Below the pieces are notes generated by a model. That model was not told where the DNA came from. It was given only the letters and a program-made list of their open reading frames with translations, and did not search any database. Shown here in pieces: positions 25,294 through 33,704 of a stretch of 64,000 nucleotides of DNA. The stretch is from contig CADCKQ010000004.1 in the NCBI GenBank assembly GCA_902802045.1, forward strand, positions 62,001-126,000, given 5' to 3'. Both the position numbers and the translations under genes were made by a program. This DNA is from Oscillospiraceae bacterium. Its GTDB lineage: Bacteria; Bacillota; Clostridia; Oscillospirales; Oscillospiraceae. How positions within the stretch are numbered: position 1 is the first letter of the stretch; the number at the start of each line of letters is the position of its first letter.

Positions 25294-25710
25294 ATGAAAC
25301 TGAGTGCTAGGAATATTTTCCGGGGGACAGTTACAAATGTAAATGAAGGTGCTGTTAACGGTATTGTTACAATCGATGTTAACGGAACACCTGTAAGCTC
25401 GACCATCTCTATAAACGCAATTAATGAGCTTGGACTCAAAGAAGGCGCGGATGCGTATGCAGTAGTTAAGGCAACCGAGGTTATGATAGGTATCGGTGAA
25501 ATGAAGCTCAGCGCGCGCAACAAGTTCCCGGGAACAGTCACTGAAATAGAAGAAGGTGCTGTTAACGGTATAGTCAGAATGGATGTTCTCGGAGGGAATA
25601 AGCTCAGCGCGACCATTTCAATGAATGCAATTAAAGAGCTCGGCCTTTCGGTTGGCTGTGAAGCTGTTGCGGTTATAAAAGCAACAAGCGTTATGGTAGG
25701 CGTCGACTGA
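25294..25710 (+). CDS. mop: Di-Mop molybdopterin/molybdate-binding protein
   Basis: A 138-residue molbindin made of two tandem Mop (TOBE) domains, residues 1-67 and 70-138, each starting MKLSARN and containing GTV-x-EGAVNGIV and a terminal VIKAT-type strand. It stores or buffers molybdate in the cytoplasm. AAGGAGG lies seven bases upstream of ATG. It is divergent from modA, with operator-like sites between, and ends in a terminator. Confidence 0.93.
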   Translation: MKLSARNIFRGTVTNVNEGAVNGIVTIDVNGTPVSSTISINAINELGLKEGADAYAVVKATEVMIGIGEMKLSARNKFPGTVTEIEEGAVNGIVRMDVLGGNKLSATISMNAIKELGLSVGCEAVAVIKATSVMVGVD

Positions 25711-25728
25711 TCTGCAGGATACAATTTT

Positions 25729-25766
25729 CCGGCTTACCCGAAATAACACGGGCAGGCCGGATTTTT
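25729..25766 (+). terminator. Terminator of mop
   Basis: CCGG(C)TTACCCG pairs imperfectly with CGGGCAGGCCGG and is followed by ATTTTTC. Confidence 0.65.
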
Positions 25767-25867
25767 CATGCTCTCAATATTTATAATTATTCTTGAATAT
25801 CTTTTTTCCAAATTATACAATTAATCGGTATAATTGTTCAATGCGGAAGGATAAAGGAAGACTTAAG

Positions 25868-26710
25868 ATGAAAAAGGCTGTTTTATTTGGGGCAGGTCAA
25901 GTCGGGGCAATGGTTTCAAATCTGATCGGGTCGTCTTACAGAGTCATATGTTTTGCCGATAACTGTGAAGACAAATGGGGAGAAAAGCTCTTTGGAATAC
26001 CTGTTGTTTCTCCCGCCGAAAGCATTTCTTTTAAACCTGATCTTGTGTGTCTTTGTGTGACAGGCAATGAAAGGATCGCGGAAATGAAAGATCAGCTTAA
26101 AAAACTTGGATTTGATGGAGAGATCATAAGCGCTGAGACCTTTAAGCTCTTTGATTCCAGAGCGGCAACGCTCCGCCTTCTGGCTGAACAGATAAATGCA
26201 AATAATACAGAAGGCGAATGCGCGGAGCTCGGAGTCTTCAGAGGAGATTTCGCGGCATTGATAAACGGGGCATTTCCGGGCAGGAGGCTTCATCTGTTCG
26301 ACACCTTTGAAGGATTCAGAGAGATCGACGTGGAAAGTGAAAAAGGCCTCGGCTTTTCCAAAGCCAAAGCAGGGGATTTCTCCGATACCTCAGAAGAGTC
26401 GGTCAGGGAAAAGCTTCCTTATCCCGAAAAAGCAGTCTTTCACAGAGGCTGGTTCCCGGAGACCTTCAGAGGACTTGAAAGACTCAGCTTCTGTTTTGTT
26501 TCTGTAGATGCGGACCTGTATGCTCCCACTGCAGCCGCACTGCCTGTTTTCTGGGAAAGACTCTCTCCCGGGGGAGCGATCATGGTCCATGACTATAACA
26601 GCCTGCAGTATAAGGGAGTCAAAAAAGCTGTGGACGATTTCTGCACTGAAATAAAGATACTCCCGTTTCCGGTACCTGACCTCCACGGAAGCTGCGTGAT
26701 AAGAAAATAA
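25868..26710 (+). CDS. TylF-type methyltransferase with N-terminal Rossmann domain
   Basis: A 280-residue protein. Residues 1-100 are a nucleotide-binding-like domain (VLFGAGQVGAMVS). Residues 110-280 are a TylF/MycF macrocin O-methyltransferase-like domain (AELGVFRGDFAALIN, LHLFDTFEGF, SVDADLYAPTAAAL, DYNSLQYKGVKKAVDDF). It probably methylates a sugar or polyketide-type hydroxyl, but the acceptor is unknown. No glycosyl or polyketide genes adjoin it. The start at MKKAVLFG follows GGAAGACTTAAG; an earlier in-frame ATG is possible. Confidence 0.82.
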   Translation: MKKAVLFGAGQVGAMVSNLIGSSYRVICFADNCEDKWGEKLFGIPVVSPAESISFKPDLVCLCVTGNERIAEMKDQLKKLGFDGEIISAETFKLFDSRAATLRLLAEQINANNTEGECAELGVFRGDFAALINGAFPGRRLHLFDTFEGFREIDVESEKGLGFSKAKAGDFSDTSEESVREKLPYPEKAVFHRGWFPETFRGLERLSFCFVSVDADLYAPTAAALPVFWERLSPGGAIMVHDYNSLQYKGVKKAVDDFCTEIKILPFPVPDLHGSCVIRK

Positions 26711-26731
26711 TGCACATAGGAAGCTTCGCAC

Positions 26732-26765
26732 AAAAAACACCCGGGGATCCTCCGGGTGTTTTTGT
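26732..26765. terminator. Bidirectional terminator
   Basis: AACACCCGG and CCGGGTGTT form a stem around GGATCCT. T-runs lie on both sides. It separates the TylF-type gene from the leftward molybdenum hydroxylase cluster. Confidence 0.8.
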
Positions 26766-26774
26766 TCTTTATTC

Positions 26775-27959
26775 TCAGCAGACGTGAGGTCTTTTGCCGC
26801 TTTCGTATTCTTTCCAGAGCGGAGAGAGCGAGCGGAGCTTTTCCACACATTCGGGTAGTACTCTGCAGATCTCTCCCATCTCCTCAGGAGTATTGTATTC
26901 GCCTACAGAAAGTCTTAATGAACCTCTGGCAAGCTCGTAGGGAACATGAAGAGAGAGAAGAACATGGCTCGGGTCAGCGGACCCTGATGTGCAGGCACTG
27001 CCCGCAGAGGCACAAATGCCGTGCTTGTCGAGCTCCAGCAGGAGCGCTGAGCCCTCTATGCCCTCAAAACAGATATTGACGGTCCCGGGCACATGATGCT
27101 CGAGCGAGCCGTTTATTTTGCTGTGCGGTATCTTTGAGAGCTCTCTGATCAGGGTATCTCTCATAGCACATACTTTTGCCCGGTCTTTTTCCATGTTGTC
27201 GCAGGACTCTTCTAAGGCTGCAGCGAGAGCGACAATACCCGCGACGTTTTCGGTTCCTGCTCGCTTGCCGCGCTGCTGGGCGCCGCCTTCGATAAGGCTG
27301 TAGAGGGGGATGTTCTTCGCGCAGTACAGGACCCCGGTCCCTTTAGGAGAATGGAATTTGTGTCCGGAAAGGCTCAGCATGTCTATATTCATGGCTTTGA
27401 CATCTATAGGCATGTGGCCTGCCGCCTGAACTGCATCAGTATGGAACGGGATCCCTCTCTCGCGGCAAAGGGCTCCGATCTCGGGTATCGGCTGTACGGT
27501 ACCGACCTCGTTGTTTGCGAACATTACGGTCACAAGGCAGGTATCCTCTCTTAAAGCCTCTTTCAGTTCTTCAACTCTGACGACACCGTCTTCGTGTACA
27601 TCGAGGAGGGTGATATCAAAGCCTTCTTTTTTCAGCTTGTCGAGTGTGTGCAAAACTGCGTGGTGCTCAAAGGGAGTAGAGATAATATGTTTCCTGCCTC
27701 TTCTGAGTCCTGCTCTGGCAGCCGAGAGTATGGCCTGGTTATCGGCTTCGGAGCCTCCGGAGGTAAAATAGATCTCCTTAGGCTCTGCATTTAAACATTT
27801 CGCGACTGTCTCGGTTGCAGAAGCGATGGCCCTGTTTGCCTGACGGCCGAAGGAATATGATGACGAGGGGTTGCCGTAGGCTGTCGTGAGATAGGGCAGC
27901 ATGGCATCCAGCGCGGTTTTTGAGACAGATGTTGTCGCGGCATTATCGGCGTATATCAT
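26775..27959 (-). CDS. Cysteine desulfurase (IscS/NifS family)
   Basis: A 394-residue PLP enzyme. The PLP lysine is Lys201 in SGHKFHSPKG and the persulfide cysteine is Cys323 in SACTSGS. It mobilises sulfur from cysteine as protein persulfide. It is the last gene of the leftward hydroxylase cluster, which suggests that it supplies sulfur for Fe-S clusters and for the terminal sulfido ligand of Moco through XdhC. No iscU or other Fe-S scaffold gene is adjacent. Confidence 0.93.
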   Translation of the reverse strand: MIYADNAATTSVSKTALDAMLPYLTTAYGNPSSSYSFGRQANRAIASATETVAKCLNAEPKEIYFTSGGSEADNQAILSAARAGLRRGRKHIISTPFEHHAVLHTLDKLKKEGFDITLLDVHEDGVVRVEELKEALREDTCLVTVMFANNEVGTVQPIPEIGALCRERGIPFHTDAVQAAGHMPIDVKAMNIDMLSLSGHKFHSPKGTGVLYCAKNIPLYSLIEGGAQQRGKRAGTENVAGIVALAAALEESCDNMEKDRAKVCAMRDTLIRELSKIPHSKINGSLEHHVPGTVNICFEGIEGSALLLELDKHGICASAGSACTSGSADPSHVLLSLHVPYELARGSLRLSVGEYNTPEEMGEICRVLPECVEKLRSLSPLWKEYESGKRPHVC

Positions 27960-28003
27960 TTTTCCCTCCTTATAAGATAAGAGATGAGCACGTAACGGAC
28001 GGA

Positions 28004-29218
28004 CTATTCCTGCATTATTATCCTCTTTCCCTTATACAGCGGATAAAGAGCGGAAGAAAAGCCAATAAGGTTAAGAGTGATTTCACAGTCCGGGAAAACA
28101 GGGGACAGAGAGGAGATCACAACGGTTCTATCGATCGGACCGTTATGAATTATGTCAACCAAGATAGCATGCTCCTCCGATTTATAACTGCAGTCTATAA
28201 CAGATGAAAACTTAAACATTTCATTGTCGGCAAGGGCTGCTTTGTCTTCATTAAGTCTCGAGATATCTGCCCCAAGCCTCAGAACACTGCTTCCGCAGGG
28301 GCAGGGATCCTTCAGGATCACGGCTCTGTCCCCGGTCCTGTAGCGGATCAGCGGCATGGCCTGCATGCCTATGGTCGTTATGACGAGCTCCCCGTATTCG
28401 CCCAGCGGAAGGACCTCGCTGTTTTCACCGACGATCTCGGCTATACAGTGGTTTTCCCTCAGATGCATCCCCTCATGGGCCGGACAGCATATCGCGCCTC
28501 CGAGAGCCATCTCGCGCGATCCGTAGTGCGGGAAGAGAGAAGTGCCGAGAATTTCCTCCGAAGCTTCTGTCACCGATCCGGGACACGCGTCCGCGCTGAC
28601 AAGAGCTCTTTTGAGAGAACCTTTTCCGCAGGCTCTGAGAAGTGACAGAAGATTTGTCGGAAAGCCCACAAAGGTGTCGGGCTTTTCACGCTCAAGGACA
28701 CAGGCCAGTTTGGAATAGTTAACATAACTTCCAACCTTCAGTGGTACGGCGCCAAGATCTTCTATTGCTTTTGCTATGAGATCGCCGAGACCGTTGGGCC
28801 CTGAAAAGGGCATGCATATCATGGTCCTGCTGCCGGGAAATACAAGTTCTCCGAGACCGGCTTTAAACAGTTCCACAGTGTTTTCAAGGTCTTTTGCGGT
28901 ATAGAAGACTCTTTTTTGCGAGCCTGTCGTACCTGAAGTGGCATCGGAGAGAACACGCTCTATCTCGCTTTGCGAACCTGTAAGGAAACTTCCGGGATTG
29001 CGGGCGAGATCTTCATCCGTTGTGAATGGAAGTTTACATAAATCGGAGAGACTTTCCAGGTGAGCCGGAAGGTCCGGGTAGAAAGTGTGCGGGAGCTCTT
29101 TAAATCTCATCAAAAGAGCGTTGAGCTTTTTAAGCTGGAGCTCTTCTATATCCTGGCGCTCTAAGGAATCGAGACTCTCCAGGCGCATTATCATTTCATC
29201 TATCCGCGAAACATTCAT
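28004..29218 (-). CDS. DVU_1553 family AMP-dependent CoA ligase-like protein
   Basis: A 404-residue adenylate-forming protein of the phenylacetate-CoA ligase type. The phosphate loop SDATSGTTGSQKRVF is near 90-104, and HYGSREMALGG near 233 and YRTGDRAVI near 309 fit the family. It is the companion of TrsS in Mo-hydroxylase clusters. Its substrate is unknown. Its start overlaps the trsS stop by four bases. Confidence 0.8.
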   Translation of the reverse strand: MNVSRIDEMIMRLESLDSLERQDIEELQLKKLNALLMRFKELPHTFYPDLPAHLESLSDLCKLPFTTDEDLARNPGSFLTGSQSEIERVLSDATSGTTGSQKRVFYTAKDLENTVELFKAGLGELVFPGSRTMICMPFSGPNGLGDLIAKAIEDLGAVPLKVGSYVNYSKLACVLEREKPDTFVGFPTNLLSLLRACGKGSLKRALVSADACPGSVTEASEEILGTSLFPHYGSREMALGGAICCPAHEGMHLRENHCIAEIVGENSEVLPLGEYGELVITTIGMQAMPLIRYRTGDRAVILKDPCPCGSSVLRLGADISRLNEDKAALADNEMFKFSSVIDCSYKSEEHAILVDIIHNGPIDRTVVISSLSPVFPDCEITLNLIGFSSALYPLYKGKRIIMQE

Positions 29219-30567
29219 TTGCGGTAGAGGTATTTTCCGTCAGAGTCCGTAAGGTTATAGGCACAGAAGGGGACCATTCCGAGATCCCTGTCCATTTCAC
29301 AGATATAGCAGCGCTTGAGCCTCTGAAGATCCAGATTGTAAGCATCCTGAAAAATCATTCCGGAGACGGTAAAGGTGTTTTTGAGCGCGTATTCCAGAAA
29401 GGCATCGAGGGAAGATGTCTCCGTAAGACCGTTATCGGCGGACCTGTATGTGTCCTGAGTCGCCGGAGCGGACAGGGAGCCCCACTGGGTCGCGACAAAA
29501 TTTCTGGTGTCGTCCGAGGCGGTATTGCAGCAGCAACAGGAGGAATTTCCTCCGGCTCTCGGGAGCGACTTTAAAGAGCCGTCCTTTCTCCTCAGATAGC
29601 TTGCATGAAAACTGCAATAGGGATTTTCAGCTTCACCGCCCGCGAAATCCGCTTTTTTCATTATTCCGCCGGTCTGCTCTTCTATAAGCCTGAGCATGAG
29701 GGGAATGGTTATTCTTTTCAGGGTCCTGTCGAGGGAATTCCTGCCGAAATAGCTCACAGGCTGGAAATGCACGCCCCTTACATAGGGAATGTTTGAAACT
29801 GCAAACTTCAGGATATCCCCGATCTCATTGTCGTTTACTCCCGGAGCAATGACCGGGACCAGTACGACACCGAGTCCCGCCTCTCTGCAGTTTTCTATGG
29901 CTTTCAGCTTCAGGTCCCTGAGCTTCCTGCCTCTGAGTACAAGATAAGCATCGTCGGACAGGGAATCGAACTGCAGAAAAGCGCAGCTCAAGCCCGCAGC
30001 TTTAAGCTCGAGCGCGTATCCGGGCTCCTCGGCAAGCCTTATTCCGTTTGTGTTGAGCTGGAAGAAGGAAAAGCCCTTTTTGATGCCCGTTGAGATGATC
30101 TCTGGCAGGTCGTCTCTCATTGTGGGCTCTCCGCCCGAAAGCTGTATGTTGAAGGGGCCGCCGTGGGACATCAGATAATCATACTGTTTTTCGATCTCCT
30201 CAAGGGAAAGGTCATTGCTTTCCTTTTCTCCCGCGGAGGCGAAACAGACGGGACATCTCAGGTTACAGCGAGTGGTGAGCTCCAGGAGCATACAGCAGCC
30301 CTTCCTCAGGTGCTCTTTGCAAAGCCCGCAGTCATAGGGACAACCTTTAGAGGGCTCCTTCCCGTCAACGGGCGCTTCGATGCTCCTGTTCTCGATCTGC
30401 CAGTTGAGATAGCTCCTGACATCGCCTTCCCAGATCAGAGTTTTGAAAGAACCGTGCTCGGGGCAGCTTTTCAGCATATATATATTCCCGTCCCTGTCGG
30501 CGTCTTTTTCGGCAGGGATCACTTTGAGGCATACCGGGCATACGCTTTTTGTTTTTGCAAATACCAT
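29215..30567 (-). CDS. trsS: Radical SAM protein TrsS (DVU_1554 family)
   Basis: A 450-residue radical SAM protein. N-terminal cysteines at 10, 13 and 35, then CPYDCGLCKEH (76-86), the radical SAM cluster C101-x3-C105-x2-C108 in TTRCNLRCPVCF, and LSGGEPTMRDDLP. A distinctive run of four cysteines at 344-347 (SSCCCCN) lies in the position where relatives may carry selenocysteine. All four are cysteine codons (TGT TGC TGC TGC). Its role in maturing molybdenum hydroxylases is inferred from conserved neighbourhood only. Confidence 0.85.
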   Translation of the reverse strand: MVFAKTKSVCPVCLKVIPAEKDADRDGNIYMLKSCPEHGSFKTLIWEGDVRSYLNWQIENRSIEAPVDGKEPSKGCPYDCGLCKEHLRKGCCMLLELTTRCNLRCPVCFASAGEKESNDLSLEEIEKQYDYLMSHGGPFNIQLSGGEPTMRDDLPEIISTGIKKGFSFFQLNTNGIRLAEEPGYALELKAAGLSCAFLQFDSLSDDAYLVLRGRKLRDLKLKAIENCREAGLGVVLVPVIAPGVNDNEIGDILKFAVSNIPYVRGVHFQPVSYFGRNSLDRTLKRITIPLMLRLIEEQTGGIMKKADFAGGEAENPYCSFHASYLRRKDGSLKSLPRAGGNSSCCCCNTASDDTRNFVATQWGSLSAPATQDTYRSADNGLTETSSLDAFLEYALKNTFTVSGMIFQDAYNLDLQRLKRCYICEMDRDLGMVPFCAYNLTDSDGKYLYRK

Positions 30568-30570
30568 TGT

Positions 30571-31086
30571 TCAGACCTTTTTGCAGATGACAGATTTATA
30601 GGAGGCTTTTCTGCCCGATTGAAAGAAGCAGTCAGGCACAGATCCTCTCCATACGGCTTCAAGATAATACTCGCGCCAAAGCGAAGTCATATCCTTAATT
30701 GACGAGACCTCAAAGCCGGAACCCTCAAGGAGGGTTTTTGCGTCCTCGAAGAAAATGTCCGCGAGCATCAGAATGCCGCCTTTTTTCAGAAAACGGCAGG
30801 CTTGAGAGATCGCTTTTTCCTGATCCCCGCTGGCATAAAACGAGCATTGGGAGAGGACTCCGTCGAAAGTCCCGGGCTCAAATATGTCTTCGAGATAATT
30901 GCCCTTGAGGACTTCTTCGTAGAGAGGATCCCTGTCGACTGCCGTGATTTTAAAGCCGAAGCCTTCCGCGATCGGAATCGAAGCGCCGCTTCCGGCTCCC
31001 ATATCGAGGACCGCGGATCCGGCTTTAAGACCTGAGAGGGCGAAAAGCTCTCTTGTCTGGTCATCTCCGCCGGGATGGGATCTCAT
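30571..31086 (-). CDS. trsM: TrsM methyltransferase (DVU_1556 family)
   Basis: A 171-residue class I SAM-dependent methyltransferase: motif I VLDMGAGSGA at 26-35, acidic residue after beta-2 (VDRDP), and a distinctive LSQCSFY at 78-84 where Cys81 replaces a residue that is selenocysteine in some relatives. The start at MRSHPGG is supported by GGAGGACAA upstream and an ATGA overlap with the redox-protein gene. The methyl acceptor is unknown; the small size and position suggest action on a partner in the cluster. Confidence 0.82.
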   Translation of the reverse strand: MRSHPGGDDQTRELFALSGLKAGSAVLDMGAGSGASIPIAEGFGFKITAVDRDPLYEEVLKGNYLEDIFEPGTFDGVLSQCSFYASGDQEKAISQACRFLKKGGILMLADIFFEDAKTLLEGSGFEVSSIKDMTSLWREYYLEAVWRGSVPDCFFQSGRKASYKSVICKKV

Positions 31087-31304
31087 TTGTCCTCCAGGAC
31101 CTTCTCTACCTGGAGCACCTTGCCGAGAGCGAGGTCCTCCGGAACATATACAAAGCCGCATTTCGGGCAGACAGGCATCTCTACGGGAAAGGCGTTGTTG
31201 AGATAGCCAAACACCGCGTCGGATTTGACGAGAGGGATGCCGCATTTGTGGCAGATGAACTGCCCCTTCGGGTCAACTTCATAGAAACTTTTTACTTCGC
31301 TCAT
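31083..31304 (-). CDS. DVU_1557 family redox protein
   Basis: A 73-residue protein with two CxxC pairs (Cys18/Cys21 and Cys46/Cys49), as in small rubredoxin-like or zinc-ribbon proteins. It probably binds one metal and may carry electrons between the large Fe-S flavoprotein upstream and its partners. It overlaps trsM by four bases and lies four bases after the large oxidoreductase gene. Confidence 0.8.
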   Translation of the reverse strand: MSEVKSFYEVDPKGQFICHKCGIPLVKSDAVFGYLNNAFPVEMPVCPKCGFVYVPEDLALGKVLQVEKVLEDK

Positions 31305-31308
31305 GTAT

Positions 31309-33597
31309 TTACCTCGTCTCTATAGTCATGCGGTGGCTGTAGCAGGTGGTCACGGTATACTCGTTTTCTCCGCTTTCGGTAAACCATGCCCAGAAGGTAA
31401 CATTGCCGATACGTACGCAGGAATTGATCTTTCCGGTCGCCGATTCGATCATACCGGAGCCGGTCTTTCTGAAATTGTCTATGAGCGCGTAGATGTCGGT
31501 GTCAAGGATCATGCGGTCTTCCATCTGCTTTTTCGCTTCATCCGTGAAATCGATCTTAAAATCGTAAGTCATCTCGATAACATCCTCGTTCCAGATTTCT
31601 TTAAGCAGCCTGTTCTTGAGCTCCAGGCGGTTTTTCCGCTTTTCGGAGATCCCCGGGCAGTCATGGGCAGGGGAGTCGTAGACTAGCTCCAGAATGTGCA
31701 TGCTCTCCCTTCCGATCTTCGCGAAATTGTCCCTGCAGGCCATGCAGTAAGTGAGATAGGGCAGTGAAGTGTCGGAAGCAGTGTTTTCCGCCATCTTCCG
31801 GGCGAGATCCTTATTGACATTGGATACCAGCCCGCCGTAGCCGCAGCAGGAGGTCATGTCACGCGAGAGCTCCGTCTCGACCAGGTCACAGCCCAGAGAC
31901 TCTGCCAGAGCCCTTACCTCGTCCTGCATCGGCACGTCTCCTCTGGCGGAGCAGGAATCGTGAAGGATGATCTTGCGGCCGAGTTTAGCCGATCCTTCCG
32001 GAAGGCCTGTCTCGTTCAGGACCTCCCAGATTCCTTTTATCTCTCCTCCGATATCCTCGGAAAGCATTTTCATACATGTGGGACAGCCCGCGATAATGAC
32101 AGGATCCCCGAGACTCTCGAGCGCTTTCTTAAGCTGCGCTGTTGCCTCATCGTGAAGCGCGGTGCGGCCGGCCCATTTGGCTATCGCCGCGCAGCATCCG
32201 AGAACGAGCCCGACTCCGCCGGGAAGTCTTGAGCAGAGATCTTTGTATGCCTTTTCCACGGACTCGGGAGCTATGGCTCCGGCCTGGCAGCCCGGGAAGA
32301 ACACATATCTGCACCTGTCGAAACCGGGCTGTGGCTTTGCCAGAAATGCCTCGCCGTTTGAAAAGAGCATGTCGAGAAGGGCAAATTCATGGTAGGCTAA
32401 GGACATCTTGTCTACAGAGACCATGTTCTCTCTCGCCTTGAGGCAGATCTCCGCCACATCGTATCCGTTGGGGCAGACAATCCTGCACTGGCCGCAGAGC
32501 GAGCATGTGTTTATGGCTTTGTTCATCATATGGTCGCCCATGATGATATCGACGTTGTTGTAGATCTCGCGCGTCAGGATCTTCGGGTATTTCTTGTGGT
32601 ATTGCAGGTAGACGCAGCTGTCTATGCACTCCTCACATTTGCACTGTATACATCTTGAAGCTTCCTCGACCGCTTTTTCGGCTGTATAGCCTTCAGCCTC
32701 CGGAACACGCGCTGAAGAAAGCACATTTTTCAGATTTGTATATAGCCTTGATACGACAGGCCCCTCCTCTCCGCGCATGTTTGAGGGATCCAGACCCTGG
32801 GCAAGCCTGTCGGCCGAAACGGCAGCCCGTCTCGCGTCAAAGCAGGCCCCGAGGACATCGCCGCAGGAGTCCGAAGAAGAGATCAGACTTGTTCCGGGAC
32901 AGACCAGAGTCGTATCATCCGGTGAACCGAGACCCAGAGCATCGCGGAACTTTGCGGACGCGCATATGACATCAAAGCTCTCTTTTGTTTCTTCAAAAAA
33001 CTCTTTGGAGAGGGCAGAGCCAAAATATATCTTAACATCGGAAGAGGTCAGTCTTTTAAGCTCGATCTTCAGGTCATCGCCCTCGAGGAACGGGGCGCAT
33101 TTTTCAAAGATCTCTTCCGGAGAACTTTCGGATACATAAAATGAAGTGGGGTAGCTCTTGCGGTCCAGCTCGGCCGCGAGAATAAGGGAGAAGAGATCCG
33201 CTCCGAAAACGGCACAGCTCTTTTTCTTTTTGATTTTGAACAGCCCCTTGCCGGCTTTCGGGGCGCCGAAGCGCAGAGCGGCTCTTTCAAGAGCCGGCAT
33301 ATCCACAGACTCTCCGATCTCTGCCAGGCGGCATTTTTCGCCGCAGGGCCCGCTGCAGCCGGAGGCTAGTATGAGCGGGAAAGGAGTAATGCGCTCGAGC
33401 ATTGCCCGCGCCGATGTAAAGTCTCCCTTTTGGATGTGAGCGCAGAAGGTCCTCCCGTCGAGCTTCATCGGACAGGCCGCATAGCAGAAGGCAGGCTCCT
33501 CGTGCACGCATTTAAACTCCCTCTCGGCGAGCTCTTCCTTGGTGAAGAGGGGAGTCTGGCGGTAATATCTTGTCGAACGTTCTTTAAAATGATCCAT
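31309..33597 (-). CDS. Multidomain Fe-S oxidoreductase (DVU_1558-like)
   Basis: A 762-residue protein. The N-terminal part carries cysteine spacing of GltD/PreT-type 4Fe-4S domains (CVHEEPAFCYAACPMKLDG) and a degenerate Rossmann segment. A central ferredoxin region (CIQCKCEECIDSC and CSLCGQCRIVCPNG) follows, then HdrD/GlpC-type CCG domains (GCCAAI and CCGYGG). It is probably the electron carrier or donor for the hydroxylase. The start at MDHFKERS has no clear Shine-Dalgarno; a TTG codon 14 codons earlier is an alternative. Confidence 0.75.
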   Translation of the reverse strand: MDHFKERSTRYYRQTPLFTKEELAEREFKCVHEEPAFCYAACPMKLDGRTFCAHIQKGDFTSARAMLERITPFPLILASGCSGPCGEKCRLAEIGESVDMPALERAALRFGAPKAGKGLFKIKKKKSCAVFGADLFSLILAAELDRKSYPTSFYVSESSPEEIFEKCAPFLEGDDLKIELKRLTSSDVKIYFGSALSKEFFEETKESFDVICASAKFRDALGLGSPDDTTLVCPGTSLISSSDSCGDVLGACFDARRAAVSADRLAQGLDPSNMRGEEGPVVSRLYTNLKNVLSSARVPEAEGYTAEKAVEEASRCIQCKCEECIDSCVYLQYHKKYPKILTREIYNNVDIIMGDHMMNKAINTCSLCGQCRIVCPNGYDVAEICLKARENMVSVDKMSLAYHEFALLDMLFSNGEAFLAKPQPGFDRCRYVFFPGCQAGAIAPESVEKAYKDLCSRLPGGVGLVLGCCAAIAKWAGRTALHDEATAQLKKALESLGDPVIIAGCPTCMKMLSEDIGGEIKGIWEVLNETGLPEGSAKLGRKIILHDSCSARGDVPMQDEVRALAESLGCDLVETELSRDMTSCCGYGGLVSNVNKDLARKMAENTASDTSLPYLTYCMACRDNFAKIGRESMHILELVYDSPAHDCPGISEKRKNRLELKNRLLKEIWNEDVIEMTYDFKIDFTDEAKKQMEDRMILDTDIYALIDNFRKTGSGMIESATGKINSCVRIGNVTFWAWFTESGENEYTVTTCYSHRMTIETR

Positions 33598-33648
33598 AAT
33601 AATCAATAAGAAGACACAAGTTTGTTGATACGGTATCAATTGCAGATT

Positions 33649-33672
33649 GGAGAGGCGGTTTCCCGCCTCTCC
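33649..33672. other. Hairpin between the hydroxylase and Fe-S oxidoreductase genes
   Basis: GGAGAGGCGG pairs perfectly with CCGCCTCTCC. A T-run follows only on the plus strand, so on the transcribed strand it may stabilise the hydroxylase mRNA 3' end or partly terminate. Confidence 0.55.
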
Positions 33673-33704
33673 ATAGTATCATATTTTTTCAGTTGTTTAA
33701 AGCC

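Noticed and set aside
29215..31086. In-frame UGA selenocysteine codons in TrsS and TrsM
   Set aside because: All expected positions are TGT or TGC, and both reading frames are open without a UGA.
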